The translations under genes were made by a program, and so were the position numbers. This document shows positions 32,700 to 45,800 of a stretch of 64,000 nucleotides of DNA, piece by piece (position 1 is the stretch's first letter; each line of letters begins with the position of its first letter). The stretch covers positions 356,950,900-357,014,899 of the forward strand of contig NC_066579.1 of assembly GCF_024323335.1 (NCBI RefSeq), in the 5' to 3' direction. The stretch is from Lathyrus oleraceus (taxonomy: Eukaryota; Streptophyta; Magnoliopsida; Fabales; Fabaceae). Under the pieces are notes generated by a model that was given only the letters and a program-made list of their open reading frames with translations, did no database searches and was not told the origin of the DNA.

Positions 32700-35600
32700 T
32701 GTCGCATCGCGCGAAAAACCGGCGGGAAAAGAAAGAACAACAGAGCCGCCACCGTGCGTTATTTATCCCAAAAGAGGGAAAGGAAACGCTCAGAGTAAAC
32801 CTAGGAAAAAACATGGTCTCGCGACCAAAGAGAATGGGTTCGGGAGTCGGTTATGCGAAGGGAAGGTATTAGCACCCCTACGCATCCGTAGTACTCTACG
32901 GGATCCACGCACAATAGGAAGGGAAAATGGTTGCTAAACACTGCTCAAACTCACACACACTGGCTGAAAAGAGACACAAGAAACTGACTGAAACTGACTC
33001 GGCAGGATGTCGCATCCTGGGCCTACTTAGTCTATCAGGCATAGACATCAGAGTCGAAGTAGTTCGGACTGGGGAAACGACACATGCTCGCTAGGATGTC
33101 GCATCCTATGCATACGTATCTTCTCGGACGAGAGAAGAATCAGAGCATTCGTAGCTCGGCTGACACGCACACAGACAAACACAGGCAAAGGCAAACATGG
33201 AGCCTGAATGCCAATCACTGGACTTACATCAGCATCCGAACCAAAACACACAAGAAGGCAAACATGGAGCCCAAATGCCAATCACTGGACTTACATTGAC
33301 ATCCGAACCTAAACACACGCACACTGGAACCCAAATGCCACTCGATGGACTTACATCAGCTTCCAAGCACACAACAACACAACAAGTTGATAGGGAGTCG
33401 GGGACTCGAGCCTATAACTGTCAAGCACACACTCAAACAGACAGACAACAAATTGCTAAGGAGTCAGGCACTCGAGCCTAGCAAATGGCAAACAACACAC
33501 ACAAAAAGAAAAAAGGGCGCCCGGAGAGATCAGCTCAATCTCCTGCCTACATACTTCATCTGGTATGAAGATCAGGGCGATGTAGTTCCCCTACGCAGGG
33601 ATAAAGGATTAGCCTAACCAGATAACAGAGGGAGACACGACTCTAGGGAGACTACGACTCGAGCCTAGATGTTATCATGCAAATCATCCCTAAGTTAAGG
33701 TTTCTAGCTAAATGGCACAAGGGCCAACCTATCCTAAGCATGGCTCACACAGGAAGCAAGCCACACACACTTAACTTGCACAGGAAGCAAGCCAAGTAAA
33801 ACCTAACTTGCACAGGAAGCAAGTCTAAACTAATCCTAACTTGCACAGGAAGCAAGTCAAACAATCCTATCTTGCACAGGAAGCAAGTCAAACAATCCTA
33901 CAAGCACAGATAGCACACGCTATACACAAACAAGTGGCTCAAACAAGGGTTAGGTTTTAGTCAAGGGGTCATATCAACCTCGACAAACAAACCTCTGGAA
34001 CTGGGTGAATGTGCTCTTAACCTTGCCATTGAGGGGCTAAGGTGAAGCAGATGAAAGGATGAAGTGAGGATGAGACCTCACAGCTCTTATCCCTGGCCTG
34101 GGAGAGCTCAAGACAAGAATGTGTGGGTTCAGAAAGTGGGAACCCTTCTACACATTTGATACTGACTCAACTGTGCAATTGCACAATATCTTGGGTTTGT
34201 ATCTGCAATGCATCAACACAGTGGTGTGAGCAAAGCAAATGACACACTGAATAGTGGGGGATAGATTGCATATCCCTACCTTCCACCAATTGCCTCTTCA
34301 CTTAGGAGGACTTTGACTCTATGCGAGGACAAAGTTAAACATCCACAAACATTGCCTCTTAAGGAGGACTTCAGACAGTTGCCTGGCCAAGTAACAGGCC
34401 AGGTCTTCCAGACTACATGAAGTAAAAGAGACATACCTCAATGCAAATTGCTTATACAAGCAAAGCAAAGCAAAAAGTTCACAAGGAACTAAAAGCAACT
34501 AAAGCACCTGTAACGGTCAAGCAGATGTTAGTATACAACTTCAAACAAAGTAAAAGGAAACAGAGGTCAACAGTTAATTGGAGGCAAATGAATGTGCAAG
34601 GCACAAGGCTTAAGGCATGTGAGCCAAGCCACCTACAAAACAAAGAGGTTAGACAATGATACTTGAGTAAGCTCAATCAAAAGAATTGGTCTCAATGGCC
34701 ATTGGTTGGTCAACCTGAAAACACAAACTCAAAGGTGAGTAACAGGACCACTAGGGCAAGCCTAGGGTCAAAAAGGAATGAGAAAGTCCAAACAGCAAGG
34801 GGTAAGTATCCAAAATCATGTTCAAACAATTAGGAAACAAAACCAATTGGGTTCACATTCATATCAATCACTACCATCATTTCATGAACCATTTAGGTCA
34901 AAGCATAGCAAACAGAAGCTCATAGAAGTCAACAGCAAGACTTGCATCAAAAGCAATCTAAACATTTTCCAAAAATCACCGAATAAATCATGATCAAACC
35001 TAACACATAGCATGATAAGCATGTCAAATTTCATCCCATTTGGACAAGTGGAAGGCAGTTAATGAAAATCAGAAAGTCAAAGCCAATTTGAACATGCACC
35101 AAGAAGTCAACCAAACATGCATCAACTTAGAAAAATCATAAGTCAAGAATGGTGTATGATAAATGAATGGGATCAAAACCATGGTAAAGATGAGGATGTC
35201 TAGTTATCTCATGCAAAATTTCATGTCCATCTAATAAAGTATGAGAATTTCACAAATGAAATGGGAACATGTGTCACACAAGGTCAACATTTGTCTAGGC
35301 AGGGAAGAAAAATCTCAAACAAATGGAAAATAGTTCAATTAAATCCAAGAAAATTCACAAGTAAACTAGACATACAAGAGTGGGTTCATGCAAAAAAATC
35401 AAGTCATTTGGAGGTCAAGAAGCATGGCTATGAAAATCATGAAGTTGGACATCAATGGTGTGACACAAATTATCACACCCTAATTCAAAAAAATCATAAC
35501 TCACAAACCACAAGTGATAAATGCACAAACTCTACACCAAAATCACCATGAGTGTGTCTATTTTAAGCACAAAAAATTTGGGAGCCATTGGATACATTCT

Positions 35601-38600
35601 CATCATTTCACAAATGATTTGGCAAAGTGTACAAAATTTGGTCACATGTCACAAACCCTAGCACCATTTAAAAACCACTCATCCAAAAATTCTGGAAAAA
35701 TAATGATAAAAAAGTAGAGATCATGATGAACACAACACAAAAAATCCCATTGAATTTGGATCAAAAATGAGCAAGTTATGATTTTTGGAAGATTGGATAT
35801 AAAATGTGAAATTAAAATAGAATAAATGAGGCAAGAATGGCAGTTTGGTAATATTTGGATCCACTTAATGATACGCTGCCGTTTTTGGGCCAAGGAGGAA
35901 ATGTTTTAATTGGTTGGAGGAAGAAAAGTGGCATGCACGTGAAAATGAAACAGAAAAATCTGGGAAAATATTTTGGAAGTTAGGGTTTCACTGTTCATCA
36001 CCATCCCCAAATCATGATTTCACAAACTTGCCCAAAAATCAAAATTGAATATATGGAAATGATCAGCAAACAATGACAAGCATGAGTCCCTCATTGATTT
36101 CCATTAAAACCTCAACATGCTCATGAATCGACCAAAAACAAAACTTGACATCAAACTTCACAACAATATATCTTCATGAATAAGCAGCCAATTCAAAAAA
36201 GTAAAAGCATTGTGATGCTCAGCATGGATAGACCTACACTAAGCATGTATCAATTTGACAAAAGAGAGAGGTCGAAGATTTACCAAACTGAACAGGGCAA
36301 TGTTGAATGTGATGCTGGAGATGCTTTTAATGCTTGACAGGGATCCAAATAGCTTCAAAGGGTCCAAGGCAAGCTGTTTGACACCTTACTTGAACTTGAA
36401 TCAAGCAGGAAATGAAGATGGCCACTGAACTGGTTTTTGCTTGATTTTGAGGAAGGTGATGTTTTTAATTTTCAAACAGTGAGCAATGGAGGTTTGAGAC
36501 AGCTTCAATACACCCTATGGATCATGGCAAACTAATTTGCTAAGCTTGGAATGGCCTGAGAGTGAAAGTAGCTTTAAAAATGCAAATTTGACACAATGTG
36601 ACAAGTTGAAAAGTGATTTTGAGTTCTTGATGTTTTCTGCAGGTTTTGAGGCTTTGGACACTTGCTATGTGATATTTGAGATGTGTTGGCAATGCTCTTT
36701 TGATCAACAAATGCTTAGAACAAGAGCTGTCATGTTTTGGCTAGTTTGTGGCTTTTTGAATGAAATGTGAAAATGAGATTGGGAACACCATGGTTTGTGC
36801 TGGCTTGTGGCTGCCCTTAGTGGTTCAAAAGGATGCTTGGATTGTGTTCAGGGCAAGGCAAGGCTTGGTGACTTTGGAGTTTTGACAGAAAATTTGAAAA
36901 TGCAAGAAGGTGAGATTTTGAGAGTGAATGAGGTTGGTCGGTCTGCTATGTTATGTTTGATGGCTGCAATTTAATTCAGAATGAGGAAAGGATAATGAAA
37001 AAACAAAGGCCAGGGTTTTTGTTCTTTGAAGTTTGGACTGGTTTGGTAATGCAAAGCCTTGTTACTTAGCAGTATGCAGTTTATCATATGAGTTGTATGC
37101 AGTTTTTCTTGCTAGTTTAGGGAATGAGTTGTAGGCAGTTTTAGAGGAATGGCCAAGTGAAGTTCAAATGCAAGTGGCAAGGTGTGATTTGGGAGGGTGT
37201 GACTGGTCTTTCATGGCAAGGTTGGTTTGTTGTGTTTGTAAGGTTTTGAAGGTGCAGTGTAGGGTTGGACCAGCTTGTGGCAAGGTTTGGACAGTTTGGT
37301 TGAGTGAAGTCTTTTGGCTTTTTGCTGTTGGATGTGGTGACAGGGCTTTTGGAATGCAAAGCAAAATGGCCAAGTGAGGGAGTGAGCCATGCAGTGTGGT
37401 TTAGGGGCTGCTGCTGGTTTATGACAGGGAAAGGGTGGAAATGTTGCCAAGCCAGGCTCAGGTTACTTGTGAGCTTGGACAGAAAATCCTGTGCTGTTGG
37501 ATGTTGCTTTTTGGACAGCCTTTGCAAGTGTGCCAAAAGCAAGGTCTTTAGCATGAGTCAAAAAATGGTTGGTCATGTGTTTCAAATGACAGAAAAAGGA
37601 TGAAAAGTCCTACTGTTTTGGTATTGTGCAATGTTTCCTCTTTTGAGTTTTGTCAGAAAATTACACATGCCCTCAAGATGCAGTTTGAGAGAATGTTTGG
37701 TTTTTGTTATGTTGGTTTATGACTGCAATCTTTGTGTTCCAAATGACAGAAAAATTCCTGAACCAGGCCCTCTTATCAGTTGCTTTGTGGTCTTTAGCTT
37801 TGACAGTTTTTTCTTCAAATCTGCTGTTAGAAGTTGCTAATGTGGTTTGGAGTTTTGACAGGTTTTTAGCAATGCAAGTGGGATGATGTTAATGGATGAA
37901 GTTCCATATTTTTGCTGTCAAAACATGTGGTTTGTGTGTCTGCCCTTAAGATTGGTTTGACAGAAAAATCATGATAAAGGCCTGCTGTTGAGAAGTTGCC
38001 TATTGTTCAAGACAAAAATTGTAATTCTTCAAACGCCAAATGAGAGAATCTATACTTTTGCTGTTGGATAACTGCTAGCAGTGTTCTCCATGACAGAAAA
38101 ATGTGTTTGATATCATCTACTGTTTTTTTCTCTTGTTTGCAAAATGGCCCCAAAAATCGTTTTTGAGTATGAGTGAATTTTGGTTTTGTGTGATGGCTGC
38201 AAGTAGTGTATCAAAACTGGCAGAAAAATGTGCCTCACCATGCTGCTAGGTCTGCTGTTGGACAGTACAAGTATTGTTGTGGAAGCATGGGTGGATGGTT
38301 GCAAAGTACCTTCACTTTCCAAATTTTTGGCAAGTTAGTATGGCCTTCTATTGCTGTTGGTTTAGGCTGCAAGATGAGGTCCCAAATGACAGAAAAATGC
38401 TGCATAATGCTGCTAGTACAAGGCATGGTTGTGGAAGCATGGACAAGTATGGTGAATTTGTACCTTTCTTACAATTCAAGCAACCAAGCAAAGGCCTTAT
38501 ATACTGCATATTTTGACTTTGCAAACACATTCTAAATGACATTTATGAGCTGTTCCAATTGGCCAAATGTTGAAAAAATGTTTAAATCAAAAAGTCAACT

Positions 38601-39591
38601 CTTGGTCAAACTTGCATTTAAATGAAAAAGGTCAAAATATGCCATTTTGATTGGTGAAGTTTTGGCTCATGAAATTTATATTTTTGGAAAGAGGGGATCA
38701 AATGTGACTTGTAGGAAAAAACCCCACCAAAATTGGCCAAACGGTTTGGGAGATATGGCCCTTTGAAGTTCAAGATTTTCTGAAATCGATTCGATCATAA
38801 CTTGCCAACCACACATGGGAATTGAGAGTTCTAGGACTTTTTGGAAATGGGAGAACAAGATCTACAACTTTCATGTTGGGCAAAAATTCATTTGAGGCTT
38901 GTATCAAAATGTAAGTTTGAGGATCAAGACTTTCCATTTATGGCAGGTTTCAGTTACAGGCCCAGTTTCCATTTTTGGAAATTCATGATCTGGCTTCAAA
39001 TTCTTCCATGATGGTGTTTGGCATGATATATGATGACTATTTGGACATGAATGAACTCTCACAAACCAATTCCAATCATTAAACCACTGATTAAATGGAC
39101 AGTTGACCAACAGTTGACTTTTAGGGTTTTGGATGACTGAGCCTCTTCTGATGAATTCCAAACCCTAATTCCTTGAGAACTTGACTTCAAATGATGTCCC
39201 AAGACATATGAACTCTTGATTAATGAGCATGGTGCCCAAATTCCACAAGAATGGCCACCATCCACTATTTTGACTGACCGTTGACTTTCTTTGACTTTTG
39301 ACTGTCTGTGTATGAACTGATGATCTCCAAGCCCTCAACCCTTGACCAAAATACTTCAAATAGACCTCCAAACCATGTGAACTTGTTGGACAAACCCCAA
39401 GGCCTTGATTCAATGAGAAATTCCTTTGCTTGCTTGGTTGACTGATCAGGAGATTAGTTTGACCTAATTCTTGATTGCTTGCTCTTGAGGCAACTGAGGG
39501 ACAATGAAAATGCTATGCAATGGATCATGATATGCCATGACCTAATGTGAAAATGTATGCATGATGATAGGTGCAAATTTGAGGTGCTACA
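32700..39591 (-). mobile_element. LTR C: complete E2 5' LTR, 6892 bp
   Basis: Begins TGTCGCATC (+ sense) and ends GTGCTACA, a full LTR. It is about 2 kb longer than the E1 LTR, mainly because of degenerate repeats with GACAGAAAAA and CTGCTGTTGG at about 36880-38420. The R/U5-side part is clearly homologous to the E1 LTR, with many compensatory stem changes. CATAG follows at 39592-39596, then E1 gag. Small ORFs within it have no support. Confidence 0.93.
38496..38503 (-). promoter_or_regulatory. TATA box candidate in the E2 LTR
   Basis: The minus strand reads GCAGTATATAAGGCC. It lies 1.09 kb from the LTR 5' end, implying a U3 of about 1.1 kb. The duplicate is at 23963-23970 in LTR B. Confidence 0.5.
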
Positions 39592-39596
39592 CATAG
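39592..39596. repeat. target site duplication half of E2 (CATAG)
   Basis: Directly follows the LTR C end and continues as E1 gag sequence. The uninterrupted E1 copy reads CATAG at 11103-11107. The partner copy beyond LTR B is missing because the left end of LTR B is rearranged. Confidence 0.75.
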
Positions 39597-40023
39597 CTCT
39601 AATTTTCTCAGCAAGGGCATCAACTTTACGATCCCTCTCATCAACCCTCCCCAGAACGTCTTCGTCTTCACTGAGCAGAGTGAACATATCCTCTTGTCTG
39701 TCAACAATCGGAGCAGGATTACGGGCCGGGGCACGAACTGCTCTGGCATTGGCGGCATCTGGAGCAATAGGTTGACCGTTGATTCGAATACCCCCCAACT
39801 CATCACCTGTAGCATAGTTGTTGATGGGTACAGCAGCAGCAACATTGTTATCATTGACCGGGCCTCCCTCTGGCGGAGCATGGTTGACCGGTGGAATTGC
39901 AGCTTCTTGTCTCTGAACCAGGGCTCGAAGTTCTTCTTGACCTTGTGCAACCCCTTGCATCATATTCATAAACTGGGCCATGTTAGCCTTCATCTCAGCC
40001 AACTCTGCTTGAACTTGATCCAT
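39592..40023 (-). pseudogene. E1 gag 5' fragment, interrupted by E2
   Basis: Nearly identical to 11103-11534 (offset 28489): the N-terminal about 143 Gag residues, then cut by the E2 LTR. The remaining Gag should continue on the other side of E2. In this assembly it joins only the uninterrupted copy at 11102. Confidence 0.92.
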
Positions 40024-40433
40024 ACCTCTCTGTTGATTCAGTCTTGTTGAGTAGCGGTGCGGACGTTGATCAGCTATCCTGCCTGAACAGGAACCAAGAG
40101 TGAGAAGTCACGACCAAGAACACCTGTTATGCAAAATGATATGAGCATGGTGCTAATGATGCGTATGATGCACATGATATGTTCATTCTTCAGGCATTCA
40201 AAGAGCCTGAGTCATCCTCAAAAGATGGCAACCTGCAGCAAGAACAACACAGAAGCACAGAAACAACATACACAAGAGTGATGAGTACAAAGTAAAACCA
40301 ACAACCCCATCTATATGAGTAACAGGATCATACAACAAAGTTGACAAAGAAAATCCAAACAATCGGAGTACAACAATGAATCCCATCCAACAAGCCTGGA
40401 GGTGATTCTCAACATACACATCAAAGATACAAA
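40024..40433 (-). other. E1 spacer between ORF1 and gag, second copy
   Basis: Copy of 11535-11944 (offset 28489), including the conserved RPHRYSTRLN codons. No separate gene. Confidence 0.6.
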
Positions 40434-42049
40434 CTAAGACAAACGGCCTCTCGGAATGAGAGTCTTCAAGTACTGACACTGGTCTATCAACAGGTCACAT
40501 TCTGAACATTCTGGCAAAAGAGTGATCTTCTCCTTTAGTTGTCGTCTAAGCTCTACCACTTCTCCTCCAAGGTGGTTCTCTGATGCCTGTCTCAAGTCTA
40601 CTTCCTTCTTCAACTGGATGTCTCTGTCTCTGAGTTGCTTCTCCAAGTCTCTGATCTTCTTCTGATAGCTGGCCTCAACCCTCTGCAGCCTCAAGCACTC
40701 CCGGTGTTCTGCATCTAACATGCTCTCCACCTCCTCGTAGGATCTCTTCTTGCTTCTCAGTCTGCTAGCATCTTCTTCTCGCACTCCTCTGAGTTGATGA
40801 ACCAAGTTCCACCTATCAGCCTTGGCTTTGTACAGCTCCATCTGGGTATCTTGCTCCTTCTCTCTCAAACGGCGATTCTCCATCAAGGCTTGCTTGTAGT
40901 GCTCCGCAGGTACACTCTCTCCTTGACCCAATCAGTGTAATCAGGCATAGCAACGGCAAACTTCTTCCCTAAGACAGATCCATCCTTCACACCAATAGAC
41001 TTCCAAGCTCTCCCTATCTGCTCCAATCTATCCGGGTCACTCTGCTTCTCAAAATACACACTTTCTGCTACCTCAGCCTCAAGTGGTCTCCCCTTCATCA
41101 CAAACCCCAACTGGTGAAGAGAAAGAACCGGGTTGTAATTGATGCAACCCCTAGTCCCTATGAGTGGCACATTACGGAATCCTCCACAGCTCATAATGAC
41201 GTTACGCACATCCATCCGGTAAGATTGCCACCTGATATCATAGGAAGTAAGAGACATAACCCTCTGAGTCCACTTATGCGTGCTCTGAGCATCCACAAAA
41301 GGTCCACTGACTGGCAGGAGAGACAAGAACCATCTGAGCAAAAGCGGGAGACAACACCTGATAGCCCCACCCTTACCATGCCTACTGTGAATAGCATAGT
41401 AAGTGTCAGCTAATAGAGTAGGAACTGGATTTCCTCCAATGAAAATACTGACTGCAGCATAGTCAACAAAATTGGGCATACTCGGAAACAGGACGATCCC
41501 ATAGATCATGACGGCCAACTGAGCATGAAAGGCTTCCCAACTTCCCTTCTCTGCTTCTTCTCTAGCTACCCTCAACAGAAACTTCAAAGGCAATCCTACA
41601 ACATCCCCACTGGACTTCCAACTATCACTGACTTCCTTGATACCCAAATGGAGAGCTCTGGCAACAACTCTGAAATCAACCTCCTTGGGCACATCCAAGA
41701 AAGGAACCTGATACCGGACCGGGACACTCAGCAGAATGGAGTATTCCTCAAGAGTAGGCGCCAACTGATAATCTTGAAAGGTGAAACAATGAAGCTCTGG
41801 GTCGTAGAACTGTAGAAGAGTCTGCAACGGCACCGGATCGACTACCATCTTCAACAGGGTCAGAATATCTCCATACTGGTCAACAAACCCCTTCTGGTTA
41901 CCACTGGTCATAAGGTTGCTCAACTCAATCAGAGACGTCAAAGGTTCACGGTGAAAGCTGTAGGAACAAGTCTTCCGCTTCAACTCTGGGATTGTTGCCA
42001 TCTCTATCAGTGAACAAGCTCTGGAATGTACCTGAGAAATGATATGCAT
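40434..42049 (-). pseudogene. E1 ORF1, second copy with 73 bp deletion
   Basis: Same as 11945-13633 except for a few substitutions (for example MATI instead of MATV) and loss of 73 bp at about 40915. The deletion joins two ACTCTC copies, a 6 bp microhomology. It shifts the frame after residue about 375, so the coiled-coil half falls in a separate 165-codon frame (40434-40931). Confidence 0.92.
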
Positions 42050-42805
42050 GCAGGGATTAGTTTTTTTTTTACTTTTCTTTTCCCCCCTTTTTTTTGTATC
42101 TTTTTTTTTATTGCGTATTTTTTTTGAAAATAAACATGCTATGATGCAAATGATGCAGACACGACTGGTTGGCTGTGTCTCTCAGAACACAGGATCAAAG
42201 CTTCGACTTGAACTCGGAACCACAAATTCATCTGAAACCCAAAGTCATCTGAGACCCCAAAATTCTGAACCAATAGTCACCAACAGGATCACAAGTCACC
42301 AACAAGTCACCAACAAGTCACCAACTGGTACCTGTAATAATGATCATTCCCTCCCCACTCACGGGTGTCATCTAGGCCAGGGTAAGGTCGAGAGAAACGC
42401 AGCATAAATAACCTTTCGCAGAACATCATCATATACACACCCGAAGTATGTAACGATAATGCCCCACCAGGGTCTGAACTGCTCGTGATATCAATGTTCC
42501 GCTAAGTGGCGCAATACCACCCGCTTCCCATGAATCACTCTATTCCTAAGTATCCTAGATTTCACTCATGGCCTGGGTATTGGGCCTTTTACCTCATGTA
42601 ACTCCCACCCCAACAGAGAGAAACAGACAACCAGCCAGGTGAACAGATGAATATGAATGCAAACATTAATGCAAACATAAATGCAAACAAATAAATAAAT
42701 GAATGCAATAAAAACAGCAAACAGCAACCAAAACCCTAACCTAGAGAGCGCTAGGAGAGACTCGCTTAGGGAAGATGGACCAGCACAGGTCAACTTCTCT
42801 ATAGT
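42050..42805 (-). other. E1 5' leader, second copy
   Basis: Matches 13634-14389 at offset 28416 with hardly any change. Non-coding. Confidence 0.7.
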
Positions 42806-42822
42806 CCCCAGCAGAGTCGCCA
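42806..42822 (-). promoter_or_regulatory. primer-binding site, second E1 copy
   Basis: Same tRNA-Arg-type 17-mer as at 14390-14406, two bases from LTR D. Confidence 0.88.
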
Positions 42823-42824
42823 CT

Positions 42825-45800
42825 TGTCGCATCACGCGAAAAACCGGCGGGAAAACAAGAACAACAGAGCCGCCACCGTGCGTTATTTATCCCAAAAGAG
42901 GGAAAGGAAACGCTCAGAGTAAACCTGGGAAAGGACATGGTCTCGCGACCAAAGAGAATGGGATCGGGAGTCGGTTATGCGAAGGGAAGGTATTAGCACC
43001 CCTACGCATCCGTCGTACTCGACGGGATCCACGCACAAAAGGAGGGAAAATGGTTGCTAAACACTGCTCAAACTCACACACACTGGCTGAAAGAGACACA
43101 AGAAAACAAGACTGAAACTGACTCGGCAGGATATCGCGCCCTGGGCCTACTTAGTCTATCAGGCATAGACATCAGAGTCGAAGTAGTTCGGACTGGGGAA
43201 ACGACACATGCTCGCTAGGATGTCGCATCCTATGCATACGTATCTCCTTGGACGAAGGAGAATCAGAGCATTCGTAGCTCGGCTGACACGCACACAAACA
43301 AACACAGGCAAAGGCAAACATGGAGCCTGAATGCCAATCACTGGACTTACATCAGCATCCGAACCAAAACGCACTCAAGGAGGCAAACATGGAGCCTAAA
43401 TGCCAATCACTGGACTTACATCAGCATCCGAACCTAAACACACGCACACTGGAACCTAACTGCCACTCGATGGACTTACATCAGCTTCCAAGCACACAAC
43501 AAGACAAAACAAAAACACAGGCGCCCGGAGAGATCAGCTCATCTCCTGCCTACGTACCTCATCTGGTATGAGGATCAGGGCGACGTAGTTCCCCTACAGA
43601 GGGATAAAGGACTAGCCTAACCAGATAACAGAGGGAGACACAACACTAGGGAGACTACGACTCGAGCCTAGATGTTGTCATGCAAAATCAACCCTAAGTT
43701 AAGGTTTCTAGCTAACTGGCACAGGGAGCCAGCCTATCCTAGTCCTGACTTGCACAGGAAGCAAGCCACACACACACTTAACTTGCACAGGAAGCAAGCC
43801 AAGCAAAACCTAACTTGCACAGGAAGCAAGTCTAAACTAACCCTAACTTGCACAGGAAGCAAGTCAAACAAACATACAAGCACAGGTAGCACACACTATA
43901 TACAAACAAGGGCTCACACAAGGGTTAGGTTTTAGTCGAGGGGTCATATCAACCTCAACAAACAAACCACTGGAACTGGGTAGTGTTAGCTCTTAACCTT
44001 GCCATTGAGGGGCTAAGGTGAAGCAGATGAAAGGTGAGTGAAGATAAGACTTCACAGCTCTTATCCCTGGCCTGGGAGAGCTTAAGACAAGAATGTGTGG
44101 GTTCAGAAAGTGGGAACCCTTCTACACATTTGAAACTGACTCAACTGTACAATTGTACAAGATCTTGGGTTTGTATCTGCAATGCATCAACACAGTGGTG
44201 TGAGCAAAGCAGAAGACACACAAAATAGCAGGGGATAGATTGCATATCCCTTGGGTTCTGCCAATTGCCTCTTCACTTAGGAGGTCTTTGACTCTATGCA
44301 AGGACAAAAGTAAACAGTCACAAACATTGCCTCTTAAGGAGGACTTCAGACAGTTGCCTGGCCAAGTAACAGGCCAGGTCTTCCAGACTACATGAAGTAA
44401 AGGAATTATACCTCAAGCAAGTTGCTACTTAAAGCAAAGCAAAGCAAAAGTTCACAAGGAACTAAAAGCAACTAAAGTACCTGAAATCAGTCAAGCACAG
44501 TTAGTATACAAGTCAAAGTTAAATCAGAATGAAACAAAGGTTAACAGTCAGCACAAGCAGATAGGTGTGCAATGCACAAGGTTCAAGGCATGTGAGCCAA
44601 GCAACCTACAAAACAAGCATGTTAGTCATGATAAACAAGCACACTCAATCAATTTGTATTGGTCTCATTGAAGCATTTGTGGCTTAACCTGAAAACATGA
44701 GCTCAAAGGTGAGTAACAGGACCACTAGGACAAGCCTAGGGTCAAAAGAGAATGAGAAAGTCAAAACAGCAAATGACAAGTGTCCAAAATCATGTTCAAA
44801 CATTCAAGAAACAAAACCAATTGGGTTCACATTCATATCAATCATCATCATCATTTCATGAACAAATTAGGTCAAGGTATAGCAAACAGAAGCTCATAGA
44901 AGTCAACAGCAAGACTTAACTCAAAAGCAATCTTAAACATTTCCAAAAATCACCAAATAAATCATGGTCAATCACAACCCACAGCATGGTAAGCATGTCA
45001 AATTTCATCTCATTTGGACAAGTGGAAGGCAGTCAATAAAAATCAGAAAGTCAAAGCCATTTTGAACATGCTCAAAGAAGTCAACCAAACATGCATCAAC
45101 TTAGAAAAATCATAAATCAGAAATGGTGTATGATAAATGAATGGGAATAAAACCATGGCAAAGATGAGGATGTCTAGTTATCTCATGTAAAATTTCATGT
45201 CCATCTAATAAAGTATGAGAATTTCACAAATGAAATGGGAACAAGTGTCACATGAGGTCAACATTTGACCAAGCAGGGGAGAAAATCTCAAACAATTAGG
45301 AAATGCCACAAATAATTCCAAGAAAATTCACATGTAAACTAGACATACAAGAGTAGGTTCATGCAAAAAATCAAACCAATTGGAGGTCAAGAAGCATGGT
45401 ATCAAAAATCATCAAGTTGGACATCAATGGTGTGACACAAATTGTCACACCCTAATTCAAAAAATCATAACTCACAAACCAGCAATGATAAATTCACAAA
45501 CTCTACACCAAAATCACCATGAGTATGTCTAGTTTAAGCACAAAACATTTGGGAGCCATTGGATAAAGTATCATCATTTCACAAATGTTTTGGCAAAGTG
45601 TACAAAATATGAGCACATTCTACAAACCCTAATGCCATTTAAAAACCATCCATCAAAAAATTCCGGAAAAAATATGATTAAAAACTAGAGATTGTGATGA
45701 ACATTCCACAAAAAACCCCGTGAAAATTGGATTTGAAATGAGTGAAATATGATTTTTCAAAGTTGAGTAACCAAAGTGAAATAAAATATGAAATTAAAAT

